Shown in pieces: positions 1 to 7,098 of a DNA stretch of 14,862 nucleotides (within the stretch, counting starts at the first letter, position 1; each line of letters starts with the position of its first letter). The stretch lies in assembly GCA_937915075.1 (NCBI GenBank), contig CALDMA010000121.1:1-14862 (forward strand), written 5' to 3'. The stretch is from an uncultured Oscillospiraceae bacterium. Lineage in GTDB: Bacteria; Bacillota; Clostridia; Oscillospirales; Oscillospiraceae. Both the position numbers and the translations under genes were made by a program. The notes under the pieces were generated by a model. The model made no database searches. It saw only the letters and a list, made by a program, of their open reading frames with translations, and was not told the origin of the DNA.

Positions 1-685
1 TTTGTGTCTTGCCTTGAATCGCTTTCTTTTTAACCGCTATGATGCGCAGCGGAAAAAGGTGCTGCAATACTGCACCATCGTGCCGATGAGCGGCTTTCTC
101 GGCAACCCCATCGCCGAAGGCATTTACAGCGAGGTCGGCGTGCTCTACACCTCCATCTTCCTCATTCCCATGCGCATCGTGATGTGGTCGGTCGGCACGA
201 CGTACTTCGTCGCGGGAGAGACGGTGGACAAGCGCAAGGTCGTCAAAAACGTGCTGACGCACCCCTGCCTGGTCGCCATCTATTTAGGACTGCTCTGCAT
301 GATCACGCAGGTGCGGCTGCCATCTGTCGTGCTCAACACGGTGAAGTACATCGGAAACTGCAACTCCGCGCTGACCATGTTCATCGTCGGCACCATTTTA
401 GTGGATGTGCCGCTCAGGAGCATCTGCAATCGCGATACGGCGGCGTTCAGCGTTCTGCGGCTCGTGCTCCTGCCCGCGGCGGCGCTGGGCGTCGGGACGC
501 TGCTGCGCCTTGAGCCGACGGCGCTCGGCGTGAGCGTGCTCATGACCGGAATGCCCGCGGGCGCGACCGCCGCCATCTTCGCGGCGAAGTACGGCAGCGA
601 CGCGCCGTTTGCCACGCGCTGTGTGGTGTTCACAACGCTGCTCTCCATGCTGACGCTGCCGCTTTGGGCGTACCTCGTGGGCTGA
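1..685 (+). CDS. AEC-family (auxin efflux carrier / malate permease-like) transporter, C-terminal part
   Basis: This frame is open from the window edge and encodes at least 227 residues, so the gene is 5'-truncated; the TTG at 2 is only the first possible start inside the window. AEC carriers are inner-membrane secondary transporters of organic anions or similar small molecules, usually with about ten membrane segments. Visible here are hydrophobic segments at about 45-70, 85-103, 118-135, 147-167, 174-195 and 205-226 (window numbering). Family-like sequences are GFLGNP (31-36), NCNSALTMFIVGTIL (119-133) and MPAGATAAIFAAKYGSDA (184-201), the last being the usual conserved C-terminal stretch. 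The gene converges on the alarmone synthetase gene with a 24-base gap and no clear terminator hairpin. The substrate cannot be read from the sequence. The family call is fairly secure; a malate or citrate role would be a guess. Confidence 0.85.
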   Translation, partial: LCLALNRFLFNRYDAQRKKVLQYCTIVPMSGFLGNPIAEGIYSEVGVLYTSIFLIPMRIVMWSVGTTYFVAGETVDKRKVVKNVLTHPCLVAIYLGLLCMITQVRLPSVVLNTVKYIGNCNSALTMFIVGTILVDVPLRSICNRDTAAFSVLRLVLLPAAALGVGTLLRLEPTALGVSVLMTGMPAGATAAIFAAKYGSDAPFATRCVVFTTLLSMLTLPLWAYLVG

Positions 686-709
686 TGCCGGGGTGCCGGA
701 GGCCGATGC

Positions 710-1462
710 TCAGCGCGTGAGCGGGCCGGATCGGCGCTCGCCCCGTCGGCTGTCGGCGTGCTGCTCCGCGGCGGCGGTCTCGGCGAGACGCTGCAGCTTT
801 TCCATGCGCGCGTCAAGCTGCGCGCTCATCTGCGCGCACTCGAACAGCTCGCGATTAACGTGGTCGAGCTCCGGCAGGTCCTTCTTGTAGCGGATCTTGT
901 GCTCAAGGCTCGCCCACCAGTCCATGGAGATGGTGCGGAACTGCACCTCGACGCGCATCATGCGCTTTTGATCGTGCAGGAAGATGGGCGTTTCTACGAT
1001 GAGATGCAGGCTGCGGTAGCCGTTAGGCTTGGGCTCGGCGATGTAGTCCTTGCGCTGGAGGAGCGTGATATCGTCCTGCTTCAGAAAGGCGTCGGCGAGC
1101 TGGTAGATGTCCGACGGGAAGGAGCAGATGACGCGCACACCGGCGATGTCGTTGAGATTTTCCTCGATGCTCTCCACCGTCAGCGGGAAGCCGCGGCGCT
1201 GGAGCTTTTCGGCAATGCTCTCGGGAGACTTGAGGCGCGTTTTGATGCTCTCGATGGGGTTGCGGTCATACTGGAGCGAAAGCTCCTCGTTGAGGACGTT
1301 GAACTTGGTCTCGACCTCCATCATCGCGCAGCGGTAGTAGCTCATCAGCTCGCGGTAGGGCTGCGTGTAGCTCTGCACGAGCGTGCTGATCTCCTTGCGC
1401 GGCAGGCGCGAGAGTAGCAGGCGCTCCAAAGCGCCGCGGTCGGTGCTGTTTTTCAATGCCAT
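710..1462 (-). CDS. Small alarmone synthetase, (p)ppGpp synthetase of the RelQ/RelP type
   Basis: Predicted to transfer pyrophosphate from ATP to GDP or GTP, giving the stringent-response alarmone (p)ppGpp in the cytoplasm. The 250-residue protein is a stand-alone RelA/SpoT synthetase domain with no HD hydrolase, TGS or ACT domain, so it is a small alarmone synthetase and not a full Rel. Diagnostic stretches are DIAGVRV (105-111), the G-loop region YIAEPKPNGYRSLH (140-153), and VEVQFRT...WWASLEHKIRYK (171-193), which carries the acidic catalytic residue and conserved EH. Residues about 197-235 look coiled-coil-like, and a charged arginine-rich tail of about 20 residues follows. The ATG at 1462 was chosen because GAGGAAG lies just upstream and homology begins soon after; the open frame runs further upstream to 1747 without family sequence. 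It has its own predicted promoter and a hairpin leader. RelQ versus RelP cannot be settled here. Confidence 0.9.
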   Translation of the reverse strand: MALKNSTDRGALERLLLSRLPRKEISTLVQSYTQPYRELMSYYRCAMMEVETKFNVLNEELSLQYDRNPIESIKTRLKSPESIAEKLQRRGFPLTVESIEENLNDIAGVRVICSFPSDIYQLADAFLKQDDITLLQRKDYIAEPKPNGYRSLHLIVETPIFLHDQKRMMRVEVQFRTISMDWWASLEHKIRYKKDLPELDHVNRELFECAQMSAQLDARMEKLQRLAETAAAEQHADSRRGERRSGPLTR

Positions 1463-1488
1463 AGTGCTTCCTCGGCTTTGTCGGTTCT

Positions 1489-1513
1489 CTCTCCGCGGCG
1501 TGACGGCGGAGAG
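1489..1513 (-). other. Hairpin in the 5' leader of the alarmone synthetase gene
   Basis: An 8-bp perfect inverted repeat (CTCTCCGC ... GCGGAGAG, 9-base loop) lies between the predicted promoter and the start codon. No U-tract follows, so it is not a standard terminator. It may stabilise the mRNA or be a regulatory leader structure; function unknown. Confidence 0.4.
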
Positions 1514-1535
1514 GCGGGCACGGTGTGCCGCCTTG

Positions 1536-1564
1536 ATCATACCATCCCGCGGCGCATCCCGCAA
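1536..1564 (-). promoter_or_regulatory. Predicted sigma-A promoter of the alarmone synthetase gene
   Basis: On the minus strand TTGCGG (1564-1559) is followed by a 17-base spacer and TATGAT (1541-1536). TG occurs in the extended -10 position. This gives a leader of roughly 65-70 bases before the ATG at 1462. Confidence 0.55.
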
Positions 1565-1601
1565 GCCCTGTCGGGCATTTGCACCGAAATGACCGAAAGC
1601 C

Positions 1602-1641
1602 AAAGAGAAAAAGAAAGCGCGGAGGCCGTTGGCCTCCGCGC
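1602..1641 (-). terminator. Rho-independent terminator of the SLH gene
   Basis: An 11-bp perfect GC-rich stem (GCGCGGAGGCC / GGCCTCCGCGC) with a 3-base loop lies just after the SLH stop codon. On the minus strand it is followed by the U-rich run TTTCTTTTTCTCTTT. It separates the SLH gene from the downstream alarmone synthetase gene, which then needs its own promoter. Confidence 0.85.
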
Positions 1642-1655
1642 GTCGTTTTGCCTGT

Positions 1656-3986
1656 TTACCCGCGGACGGGGATAAGGTCGCGGTAGTGGAGATACATGGT
1701 CTGTCCGGTGTACGGGTTGATGCCGGGGAGATAGGCGGAGTATACACAGTCGGCTGCGCTGCCGCCGGTTTCGGCGAGCAGCTCGCTCACGCCGGTCAGC
1801 TTGCCCGTGATCCAAACGAGATCGCCCGGGTGGAGGCTGGCGTTGGTGCTGCCGAAAGAGGTGTAATTCCCGGCTTCGAGCTCGAGCTCCCCTGTGCTGT
1901 CGTTGTAGCTATAGACGTTGGTCACCGGCGCGGCCTGATACCAGCCGATCTGGTGGGCGTAGACGCTGCGCTCCGCCACGGCGACCGCCTGCTCGATGGT
2001 GCAGGTGCCGTTGGGATTGAGCGTGGTGGCGGTGGTGCCCTTGACGAGGTCAAGCGCGTTCATAAACGCCATCGCTTCCTTCGCCCAGCTCTGCACCTGC
2101 GCGTTATCCGTGTAGGAGGCGAGCTTGGAGGTGTAGCTGGTGTAGGAGTAGTCGGAGTTCTTCTCCACATACTGCAGCGTGCGGCGGAGGAAGGTCGCCA
2201 TCTGCTGGCGGTTCAGGGTAGCGTTGGGAGAGAAGGTGGTCGCCGAGGTGCCGGTGGTGATGCCCGCGGCGTAGGCCTTGAGGACGTAGGCGTTGTTCGT
2301 GTCGGTGAAGGTGTTCGCAGCGGCGGGCGTGATGCTCTTGCCGGTCAGCGTTTCCGCCAGACGCACCGCCACGGAGCAGAACTGCAGACGGCTGATGGGC
2401 TTGGTGTAGTCGCTGCCGAGCAGGGCGGTATCGAGCAGATCGTCGTTGAGCGCAAGGTTCACATCGCTCTCGGCCCAGGTGCTGGTCTTGGCGGCGGACT
2501 TCTGCGCCATCGTGAAGGTGCCGGGATACAGCTCGGTGGTGTTCAGCGCCTGCGCCTCCTCCCATTGCAGGGAGGCGTTGGCCTCGGCCTGATACTCTGC
2601 GAGGGTCATATCCACGCCGGAGGCGTAAACATCCCGCGCGGTCAGATGCTGCTGGAGATAGCGGAAGGAGTGGCCGCAGTATTCGCAGCTGAGCCAGTAG
2701 ACGTGCTCTCCGGCGGCGTTCACGCCGATGTAGGCCTCCGCCGTGGGATACTCGCCGTTATCCGAGTGGGCGAGCTTCTCTGTCTTGAGCATGATCTCCG
2801 TATCCGAGGTATGGGGAGCGACATGCTTTGCATTGTACTCGCACTTGCCGCAGATGGCGCAGGAATAGTAATAACGCCGGGCAGATTGGCAGGCCTGCGC
2901 GTAGGTGTAGACACGGTCGGCCGTCCGGATCTGCAGGTTGTACTGGTGGGCGGTGCACCAGTTGTCCTTCGCGGCGGCGTCGCCCGCCTTCTGGGCGGCA
3001 TAGACGTCATTGCCGGAGTAGGTCTTGATGGTGTAGGGGATCTTATAGCCATGCTGGGCCTGGGCTGCCTTGAGCGCGGGCACGGCAGATTCGGGGATAT
3101 ACACCACGGTCTCGGCGGTGTAGAAGGGCAGGTCGCTCTGCTTCTCCCACCGGTATACGCCGGCGATGGGCAGCCAGAGGTAGTCTTCCATCGCCTGGAT
3201 GAACTGATAGACATCCACCTTATCGCTGAGCCAGAGCTCCTTCAGATATTTCGCGTAGCAGATGAAAAAGCACGTTCCATCCCCCGTTATCTTTTGATCA
3301 GTGTCCAAAATGAGGGTGCGGATGCTGTCGGTGTTCTCCAGAACGTGGTTGGCGTCGGTCATGACGGTCACGCCGGTGACGAAGTTTTCAAGCTGCTTGG
3401 ACTCCGCCACGGTCTGCGTGCGGGGCGTCACCATCGCCCGCCTGGCCTGCTGGAGAAGGTCTGTTTTCCGCGTCAGATCGGCGTTGAGCTCCGCCTTCTC
3501 CGCCTCGGTATAGCGCTCGCCCTCAAGGGTCAGGCTGACCTGCAGGGTGGGGTAATACTGGGCGCTGGTGCGGATGGTGGCGGGCACGCCATTGACGGTG
3601 GCGGAGAAGGTATCGGGGCCGACGACGTTTTCGCCGTTGACCGTTTTGTAGTTGGCGCAGTAGCCCTTGTCGGGGTCAAAGGCCAGCTTGATGTTGACAA
3701 GGTAGGTCGTGCCGGCGCGGAAGGAAAAGCCGTCGTCGGTCTCGACGTCGTCGCCCTCCCACTCGGTGTACCAAACGGTGGCGCCGTTGGCCAGCAGGTC
3801 GACGTTGCCGCTCTTCATGGACTTTACGGTGACCTCGGTCTCCATCTCGTTCGGGTCGCCTGCCTTCGGCAGGTCGATGACAAGGTCGACGCTCTTGAGC
3901 CTTGTCGGCGCGGCGAGGGCCGCGGTCGGCAGCAGGGTGAATGCCAGAGCGAGGCAGAGCAGTGCGCTGAGCAGTTTCTTTTTCAT
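1656..3986 (-). CDS. Secreted S-layer-homology (SLH) domain protein
   Basis: A 776-residue secreted protein. Residues 1-26 form a clear signal peptide: KKK, a hydrophobic core, then an ALAA cleavage site. Residues 27-160 look like a beta-rich extracellular module. Residues 160-200 are helical and charged. Residues 200-330 faintly resemble BspA-type leucine-rich surface repeats (TLILDTDQKI, LKELWLSDKV, ETVVYIPESAVPAL), and I am unsure of that. A cysteine-rich part follows, with CAICGKC (376-382) and CEYC (434-437), which could bind zinc. Three SLH-like repeats lie at about 510-550, 559-606 and 624-676. A 100-residue C-terminal tail follows. SLH repeats usually anchor proteins non-covalently to pyruvylated secondary cell-wall polymer, so a cell-surface location is expected. 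The start at 3986 is supported by the signal peptide and GGAGGG four bases upstream. The gene diverges from a LytTR regulator that may control it. The molecular role of the N-terminal 500 residues is unknown. Confidence 0.85.
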   Translation of the reverse strand: MKKKLLSALLCLALAFTLLPTAALAAPTRLKSVDLVIDLPKAGDPNEMETEVTVKSMKSGNVDLLANGATVWYTEWEGDDVETDDGFSFRAGTTYLVNIKLAFDPDKGYCANYKTVNGENVVGPDTFSATVNGVPATIRTSAQYYPTLQVSLTLEGERYTEAEKAELNADLTRKTDLLQQARRAMVTPRTQTVAESKQLENFVTGVTVMTDANHVLENTDSIRTLILDTDQKITGDGTCFFICYAKYLKELWLSDKVDVYQFIQAMEDYLWLPIAGVYRWEKQSDLPFYTAETVVYIPESAVPALKAAQAQHGYKIPYTIKTYSGNDVYAAQKAGDAAAKDNWCTAHQYNLQIRTADRVYTYAQACQSARRYYYSCAICGKCEYNAKHVAPHTSDTEIMLKTEKLAHSDNGEYPTAEAYIGVNAAGEHVYWLSCEYCGHSFRYLQQHLTARDVYASGVDMTLAEYQAEANASLQWEEAQALNTTELYPGTFTMAQKSAAKTSTWAESDVNLALNDDLLDTALLGSDYTKPISRLQFCSVAVRLAETLTGKSITPAAANTFTDTNNAYVLKAYAAGITTGTSATTFSPNATLNRQQMATFLRRTLQYVEKNSDYSYTSYTSKLASYTDNAQVQSWAKEAMAFMNALDLVKGTTATTLNPNGTCTIEQAVAVAERSVYAHQIGWYQAAPVTNVYSYNDSTGELELEAGNYTSFGSTNASLHPGDLVWITGKLTGVSELLAETGGSAADCVYSAYLPGINPYTGQTMYLHYRDLIPVRG

Positions 3987-4034
3987 GTTTCCCTCCTGTA
4001 ATTGAATGATGAACGAGGATCGCTTGCTCTCTGC

Positions 4035-4043
4035 AGTATAGCA
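4035..4043 (-). promoter_or_regulatory. Predicted extended -10 promoter of the SLH gene
   Basis: On the minus strand TGCTATACT gives a good extended -10 element. The base stretch 17 bases further upstream (GCTCCC) is a poor -35. A promoter with a strong -10 and a weak -35 is typical of activator-dependent transcription, which fits the repeat pair 30 bases upstream. The likely start is near 4028. Confidence 0.6.
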
Positions 4044-4071
4044 GGAATCTCCGGCGGGGGAGCCCTGTCGA

Positions 4072-4103
4072 CTTGAAATGTATGGATTTGCGGCTTGAAA
4101 TGT
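4072..4103. promoter_or_regulatory. Tandem direct repeat, probable LytTR regulator binding site
   Basis: CTTGAAATGT occurs twice without mismatch, at 4072-4081 and 4094-4103, with 12 bp between copies (22 bp start to start, about two helical turns). LytTR regulators such as AgrA bind paired 9-bp direct repeats with 12-13 bp spacing. Read on the minus strand the unit is ACATTTCAAG, which agrees with the AgrA-type consensus at about seven of nine positions by my reading. The pair lies at about -44 to -75 from the predicted SLH start, and at a similar distance from the regulator's own predicted start. The adjacent gene encodes a LytTR protein. Confidence 0.65.
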
Positions 4104-4113
4104 GAGATAATGC

Positions 4114-4142
4114 TGGAAAGAAAAAGAATGGTATGCTACAAT
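4114..4142 (+). promoter_or_regulatory. Predicted promoter of the response regulator-kinase operon
   Basis: TGGAAA (4114-4119), a 17-base spacer and TACAAT (4137-4142). The -35 is weak. The start would be near 4149, leaving a short leader before the ATG at 4177. Confidence 0.5.
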
Positions 4143-4176
4143 AAGACAAACGCAAGCGAGGAAAGGGGGCGGCGGA

Positions 4177-4896
4177 ATGTACATCGCAGTCTGCGACGAC
4201 CAGACGGAGGAGCTCAAAGACCTGACGGAGCTGCTCGGCGCGTGGGAGACGGATCGCGGCACGCCCGTGCGTGTGAAGAGCTTCCGCAGCGCGGCGGCGC
4301 TGCTGGACGCGGCACGCCATGAGCGCTTCACGCTGTACCTGCTCGACATCATGATGCCCGGGCTGAACGGCATGGACGCTGCGCGTGAGCTCCGCGGCTT
4401 TGATACGGCGGCGGACATCATTTTCCTCACCTCGTCCCCCGGCTTCGCCTATGAAAGCTACAGCGTCCAGGCGCTGGAATACTTGCTCAAGCCCATTCGC
4501 GCCAAGACGCTTTATCCTATCCTTGACCGGCTGGAGCTGCGTGAGCGCCGCCCGCAGGAGGCGCTCACGCTTCGCACCGGCGGCGCCATCGTGCGCGTAC
4601 CGTTTTCGCAGCTCACCTATGTGGAGGTCAACGGCAAGCACCTTTACTTCAACCTTGCCGACGGGCAGGTGCGCGAGGTCGTCGGCTCGATGAAGGAATA
4701 CGAGGACACGCTCCTCACGCGGCCGGAATTCATGCGCATCCACCGCTCCTACATTGTCAATATGCTGCAGATCGAGGAGCTTTCGCCCGCCGGGCTGCGC
4801 ACCTTTTCGGGACGCGAGCTGCCGGTCTCACGCCTTTTGTACCCGCAGCTTCAAAAGGACTACATGAAGCTGCTGTTTGAGCGGAGGGAGGAGTGA
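4177..4896 (+). CDS. LytTR-family (AgrA/LytR type) response regulator
   Basis: A 239-residue DNA-binding response regulator. The receiver domain covers about 1-120: acidic pair D7-D8, phospho-acceptor D57 in LLDIMMPGLNGMDA, conserved T85 region and K105 in LLKP. The LytTR DNA-binding domain covers about 130-235, with the typical YVEVNGKHLYF and FMRIHRSYIVN stretches. Proteins of this type are phosphorylated by a GHKL-type membrane kinase and bind paired direct repeats. The kinase gene follows with only 4 bases between, so the two form one operon. The start is supported by GGAAAGGGGG upstream. An exact tandem repeat of the expected geometry lies 74 bases upstream, between this gene and the divergent SLH gene, so control of the SLH gene and autoregulation are both plausible. 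No AgrB- or AgrD-like gene is adjacent. Confidence 0.92.
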   Translation: MYIAVCDDQTEELKDLTELLGAWETDRGTPVRVKSFRSAAALLDAARHERFTLYLLDIMMPGLNGMDAARELRGFDTAADIIFLTSSPGFAYESYSVQALEYLLKPIRAKTLYPILDRLELRERRPQEALTLRTGGAIVRVPFSQLTYVEVNGKHLYFNLADGQVREVVGSMKEYEDTLLTRPEFMRIHRSYIVNMLQIEELSPAGLRTFSGRELPVSRLLYPQLQKDYMKLLFERREE

Positions 4897-4900
4897 GACG

Positions 4901-6208
4901 ATGAGCCTTACAACATTTTCGCCGGCCCTGCTGCTTTTGTTCGTATGGGCGCTTTTGTGGATCATGATGGATATCCACTTTCGGGATCTGACCAAGGTGC
5001 AGCGGTGGCTGGTGCCGCTGGCGATCCTGGCCTTGGCGGTATTCAACCATGTACTTCGTGAGCGCATGGGCTCAGAGTATATCAGCCATGCGATGTGGCT
5101 GACGATGCATCTGCCGTTTTTCCTGCTGTTTTTGTATATTACAAAATGCAGCGTGATCAAAATGGCGTTCATGATCCTCTCGGCTTTCACGTTTACTGCG
5201 CCGACCATTGTGGCGAGTAATGTTATCATGCGGCATTTTGGCAGCAGCCGGTGGATGCTGCTCGTGAGCAACCTGATTTCCTATGCGCTTATTTTGCTGC
5301 TTGTGCAGTTTGTTTTCCGGCGCGGCTTCAATTATCTGATCAAATATGGCGACGACCGGCTTTTCCTGCAATTTTCCGTTGTGCCGTTTCTGTATTACCT
5401 TTATGTGTTCTCGGCGCTCGGTGTAGATTTTTCCTCGCTGATCGACTCGGGCGGTTGGTTGGTGCGTTATTTCCCATCGCTGGAGGTTTTCGTATTCTAT
5501 TTCCTTTTGCTGAGTGTTTATCGAAATTTGAGCGAGAAGCACGAGATCGAGGCGGAGCAGGCGGCGCTGACCCAAAGACTCGCCTCGTCGGAGGAGCGTA
5601 TCGCAATGCTCAATGAATCCGAGGTGCAGACCGCCGTTTATCAGCATGATATGCGCCACCATCTCAACGCCATCGACAGTTTTCTGGCCGCGGGAAAGCC
5701 GCAGCAGGCGGAGGAATATATCCGCAAGGTACGCTCGGATATCGAGCGCATCACGCCCAAGCGCTACTGCGACAACGAGCTGGTGAACCTGCTCTGCTCC
5801 TCCTTCGCCGGAAAGGCGCAGCGCATGGGTGTCCGGCTGGAGGTGGACGCGAAGCTCCCGCGCGAGCTGTCGGTCTCCGACACCGAGCTGTGCGCCGTGC
5901 TCTCCAACGCGCTGGAGAACGCGCTGCGCGCTGTGGCCGATCGATCGGAGACGGACCGCTGGGTGACGCTTTACTGCGGCGTGCGGCTGGGCAAGCTGCT
6001 CATCGAGGTGCAGAATCCCTGCGCCGAGGGACTTGTTCTGCGCGGCGGCCTGCCGGTCTCCGACCGCGCGGGCCACGGCTACGGCTGCCGCAGCATCCAG
6101 ACGATCGCCGAGCGCCGCGGCGGACTGTGCGAGTTCCGCGCGCGGGGCGGCATCTTTTCCATGCAGCTCGTGCTGCCCGTCAAAGCGGCGGCGAACACCA
6201 AAAACTGA
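4901..6208 (+). CDS. Sensor histidine kinase with GHKL ATPase domain (AgrC-like)
   Basis: A 435-residue membrane kinase that should phosphorylate the response regulator encoded just upstream. The N-terminal 210 residues form about six membrane segments (roughly 7-23, 36-50, 63-80, 85-107, 118-140, 155-173 and 192-206, some short). A charged coiled linker follows (210-240). The H-box is YQHDMRHHLNAID, with H249 the likely phosphorylated residue. The ATP-binding domain shows an N-box around SNALENAL (335-342) and a glycine-rich GHGYGCRSIQTI (391-402). This H-box and poly-membrane sensor match the AgrC-type kinases that often detect peptides. The ATG at 4901 was preferred over the TTG at 4877, because GGAGGGAGGAG lies in the preceding gene's last codons at good spacing. 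The signal is unknown and no peptide-export gene is nearby. Confidence 0.9.
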   Translation: MSLTTFSPALLLLFVWALLWIMMDIHFRDLTKVQRWLVPLAILALAVFNHVLRERMGSEYISHAMWLTMHLPFFLLFLYITKCSVIKMAFMILSAFTFTAPTIVASNVIMRHFGSSRWMLLVSNLISYALILLLVQFVFRRGFNYLIKYGDDRLFLQFSVVPFLYYLYVFSALGVDFSSLIDSGGWLVRYFPSLEVFVFYFLLLSVYRNLSEKHEIEAEQAALTQRLASSEERIAMLNESEVQTAVYQHDMRHHLNAIDSFLAAGKPQQAEEYIRKVRSDIERITPKRYCDNELVNLLCSSFAGKAQRMGVRLEVDAKLPRELSVSDTELCAVLSNALENALRAVADRSETDRWVTLYCGVRLGKLLIEVQNPCAEGLVLRGGLPVSDRAGHGYGCRSIQTIAERRGGLCEFRARGGIFSMQLVLPVKAAANTKN

Positions 6209-6212
6209 CGCA

Positions 6213-6246
6213 GGAGGCTGCCGCGGGCGCGGCGGTCTCCTTTTTT
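6213..6246 (+). terminator. Rho-independent terminator of the two-component operon
   Basis: A 12-bp stem (GGAGGCTGCCGC / GCGGCGGTCTCC, with two G-U pairs) around a GGGC loop, followed by six T residues. It starts four bases after the kinase stop codon. Confidence 0.85.
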
Positions 6247-6289
6247 CGGCCCCGAGGGGCAAAAAATTGAAAAAAGTTCAAAATATGGC

Positions 6290-6318
6290 TGTTCTTTCTA
6301 AAATTCCTGTGATACAAT
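6290..6318 (+). promoter_or_regulatory. Predicted promoter of the nitroreductase-antiporter-HAD operon
   Basis: TACAAT at 6313-6318 carries an extended -10 TG (6310-6311). The -35 match 17 bases upstream (TGTTCT, 6290-6295) is poor. A short inverted repeat (TTGAA-N5-TTCAA, 6267-6281) sits just upstream and could be an operator. Confidence 0.5.
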
Positions 6319-6353
6319 ATAGATTCAGTTAATTGGAATAGGAGGGAAATTCC

Positions 6354-7031
6354 ATGACCGTGCAGGAGGCGATCGCCGCACGCCACAGCGTGCGCACCTA
6401 TTTGACAAAGCCGGTCGAGCCGGCGATCGCGGACGCGCTGCGCGCGGAGATCCGCGCGTGCAACGCCGAGGGCGGGCTGCATATTCAGCTCGTGATGAAT
6501 GAGCCGATGGCGTTCCGGGGCTTTTTTGCGCACTATGGGAAGTTCCGCGGCGTGTGCAACTACATCGTGCTTGCCGGAAAGCGTGCAAAGGATCTTGACG
6601 AGCGCGCCGGCTGGTTCGGTGAACGTCTTGTGCTGCTCGCGCAGACGCTGGGACTCAACACCTGTTGGGTGGGCCTGACCTTTTCAAAAGCGGTTGCGCG
6701 CAGGACCTATGTGCTCGCACCGGGCGAACGGCTCGTGTGTGTGATCGCGTTCGGCTATGGGGCCGAGCAGGGCGAGGCGCACGAGAGCCGTCCGATGCGC
6801 GAGGTATACCGTGCCGACCGCGCGCTGCCCGAGTGGTTCGGCCGCGGCCTCAAGGCCGCGCTGCTTGCGCCCACGGCGATGAATCAGCAGCGCTTCCGCT
6901 TCACGCTCCTGCCGGACGACACCGTTCGGGCGGAGAGCCGGGGCGGCAGCTACAGCCATGTGGACCTCGGCATCGTCAAATACCATTTCCAGCTCGGCGC
7001 GGGCCGTGAGAGCTTCCGCTGGGCGGAGTGA
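6354..7031 (+). CDS. Nitroreductase-fold flavoprotein
   Basis: A 225-residue protein resembling the nitroreductase superfamily, in particular the single-chain group sometimes called TM-nitroreductase, in which two FMN-binding half-domains are fused. Visible features are the N-terminal IAARHSVRTY (7-16), typical for binding the FMN phosphate; NYIVLAGK (69-76); the helix GERLVLLAQTLGLNTCWVGLTF (89-110), characteristic of the fold; and AALLAPTAMNQQRFRF (168-183), matching the family's second conserved stretch. It probably reduces a small molecule using NAD(P)H, but the substrate is unknown. GGAGGG at 6341 is well placed for the ATG at 6354. The next gene follows after 67 bases with only a small 5-bp hairpin and no terminator, so the three genes to 9240 are probably co-transcribed. 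No functional link between them is known to me. Confidence 0.8.
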   Translation: MTVQEAIAARHSVRTYLTKPVEPAIADALRAEIRACNAEGGLHIQLVMNEPMAFRGFFAHYGKFRGVCNYIVLAGKRAKDLDERAGWFGERLVLLAQTLGLNTCWVGLTFSKAVARRTYVLAPGERLVCVIAFGYGAEQGEAHESRPMREVYRADRALPEWFGRGLKAALLAPTAMNQQRFRFTLLPDDTVRAESRGGSYSHVDLGIVKYHFQLGAGRESFRWAE

Positions 7032-7098
7032 GCCGCCGTTTCCGCACACGGGTGCGCTAAGAATATGTAAGAGAGAAAATCAGGAAGGAAAAATCACT

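Noticed and set aside
686..709. Possible terminator between the AEC gene and the alarmone synthetase gene
   Set aside because: There is no convincing stem with a U-tract; the short GC-rich repeats there are not enough.
1629..4001. Very long open frame (790 codons) on the plus strand opposite the SLH gene
   Set aside because: It is antisense to a protein with a clear signal peptide, SLH repeats, ribosome site and terminator. It has no family sequence and arises from the GC-rich codon pattern.
4058..4077. TCGACA as the -35 of the SLH promoter
   Set aside because: The spacing to TATACT is 25 bases, too long for sigma-A; an extended -10 promoter with an activator fits better.
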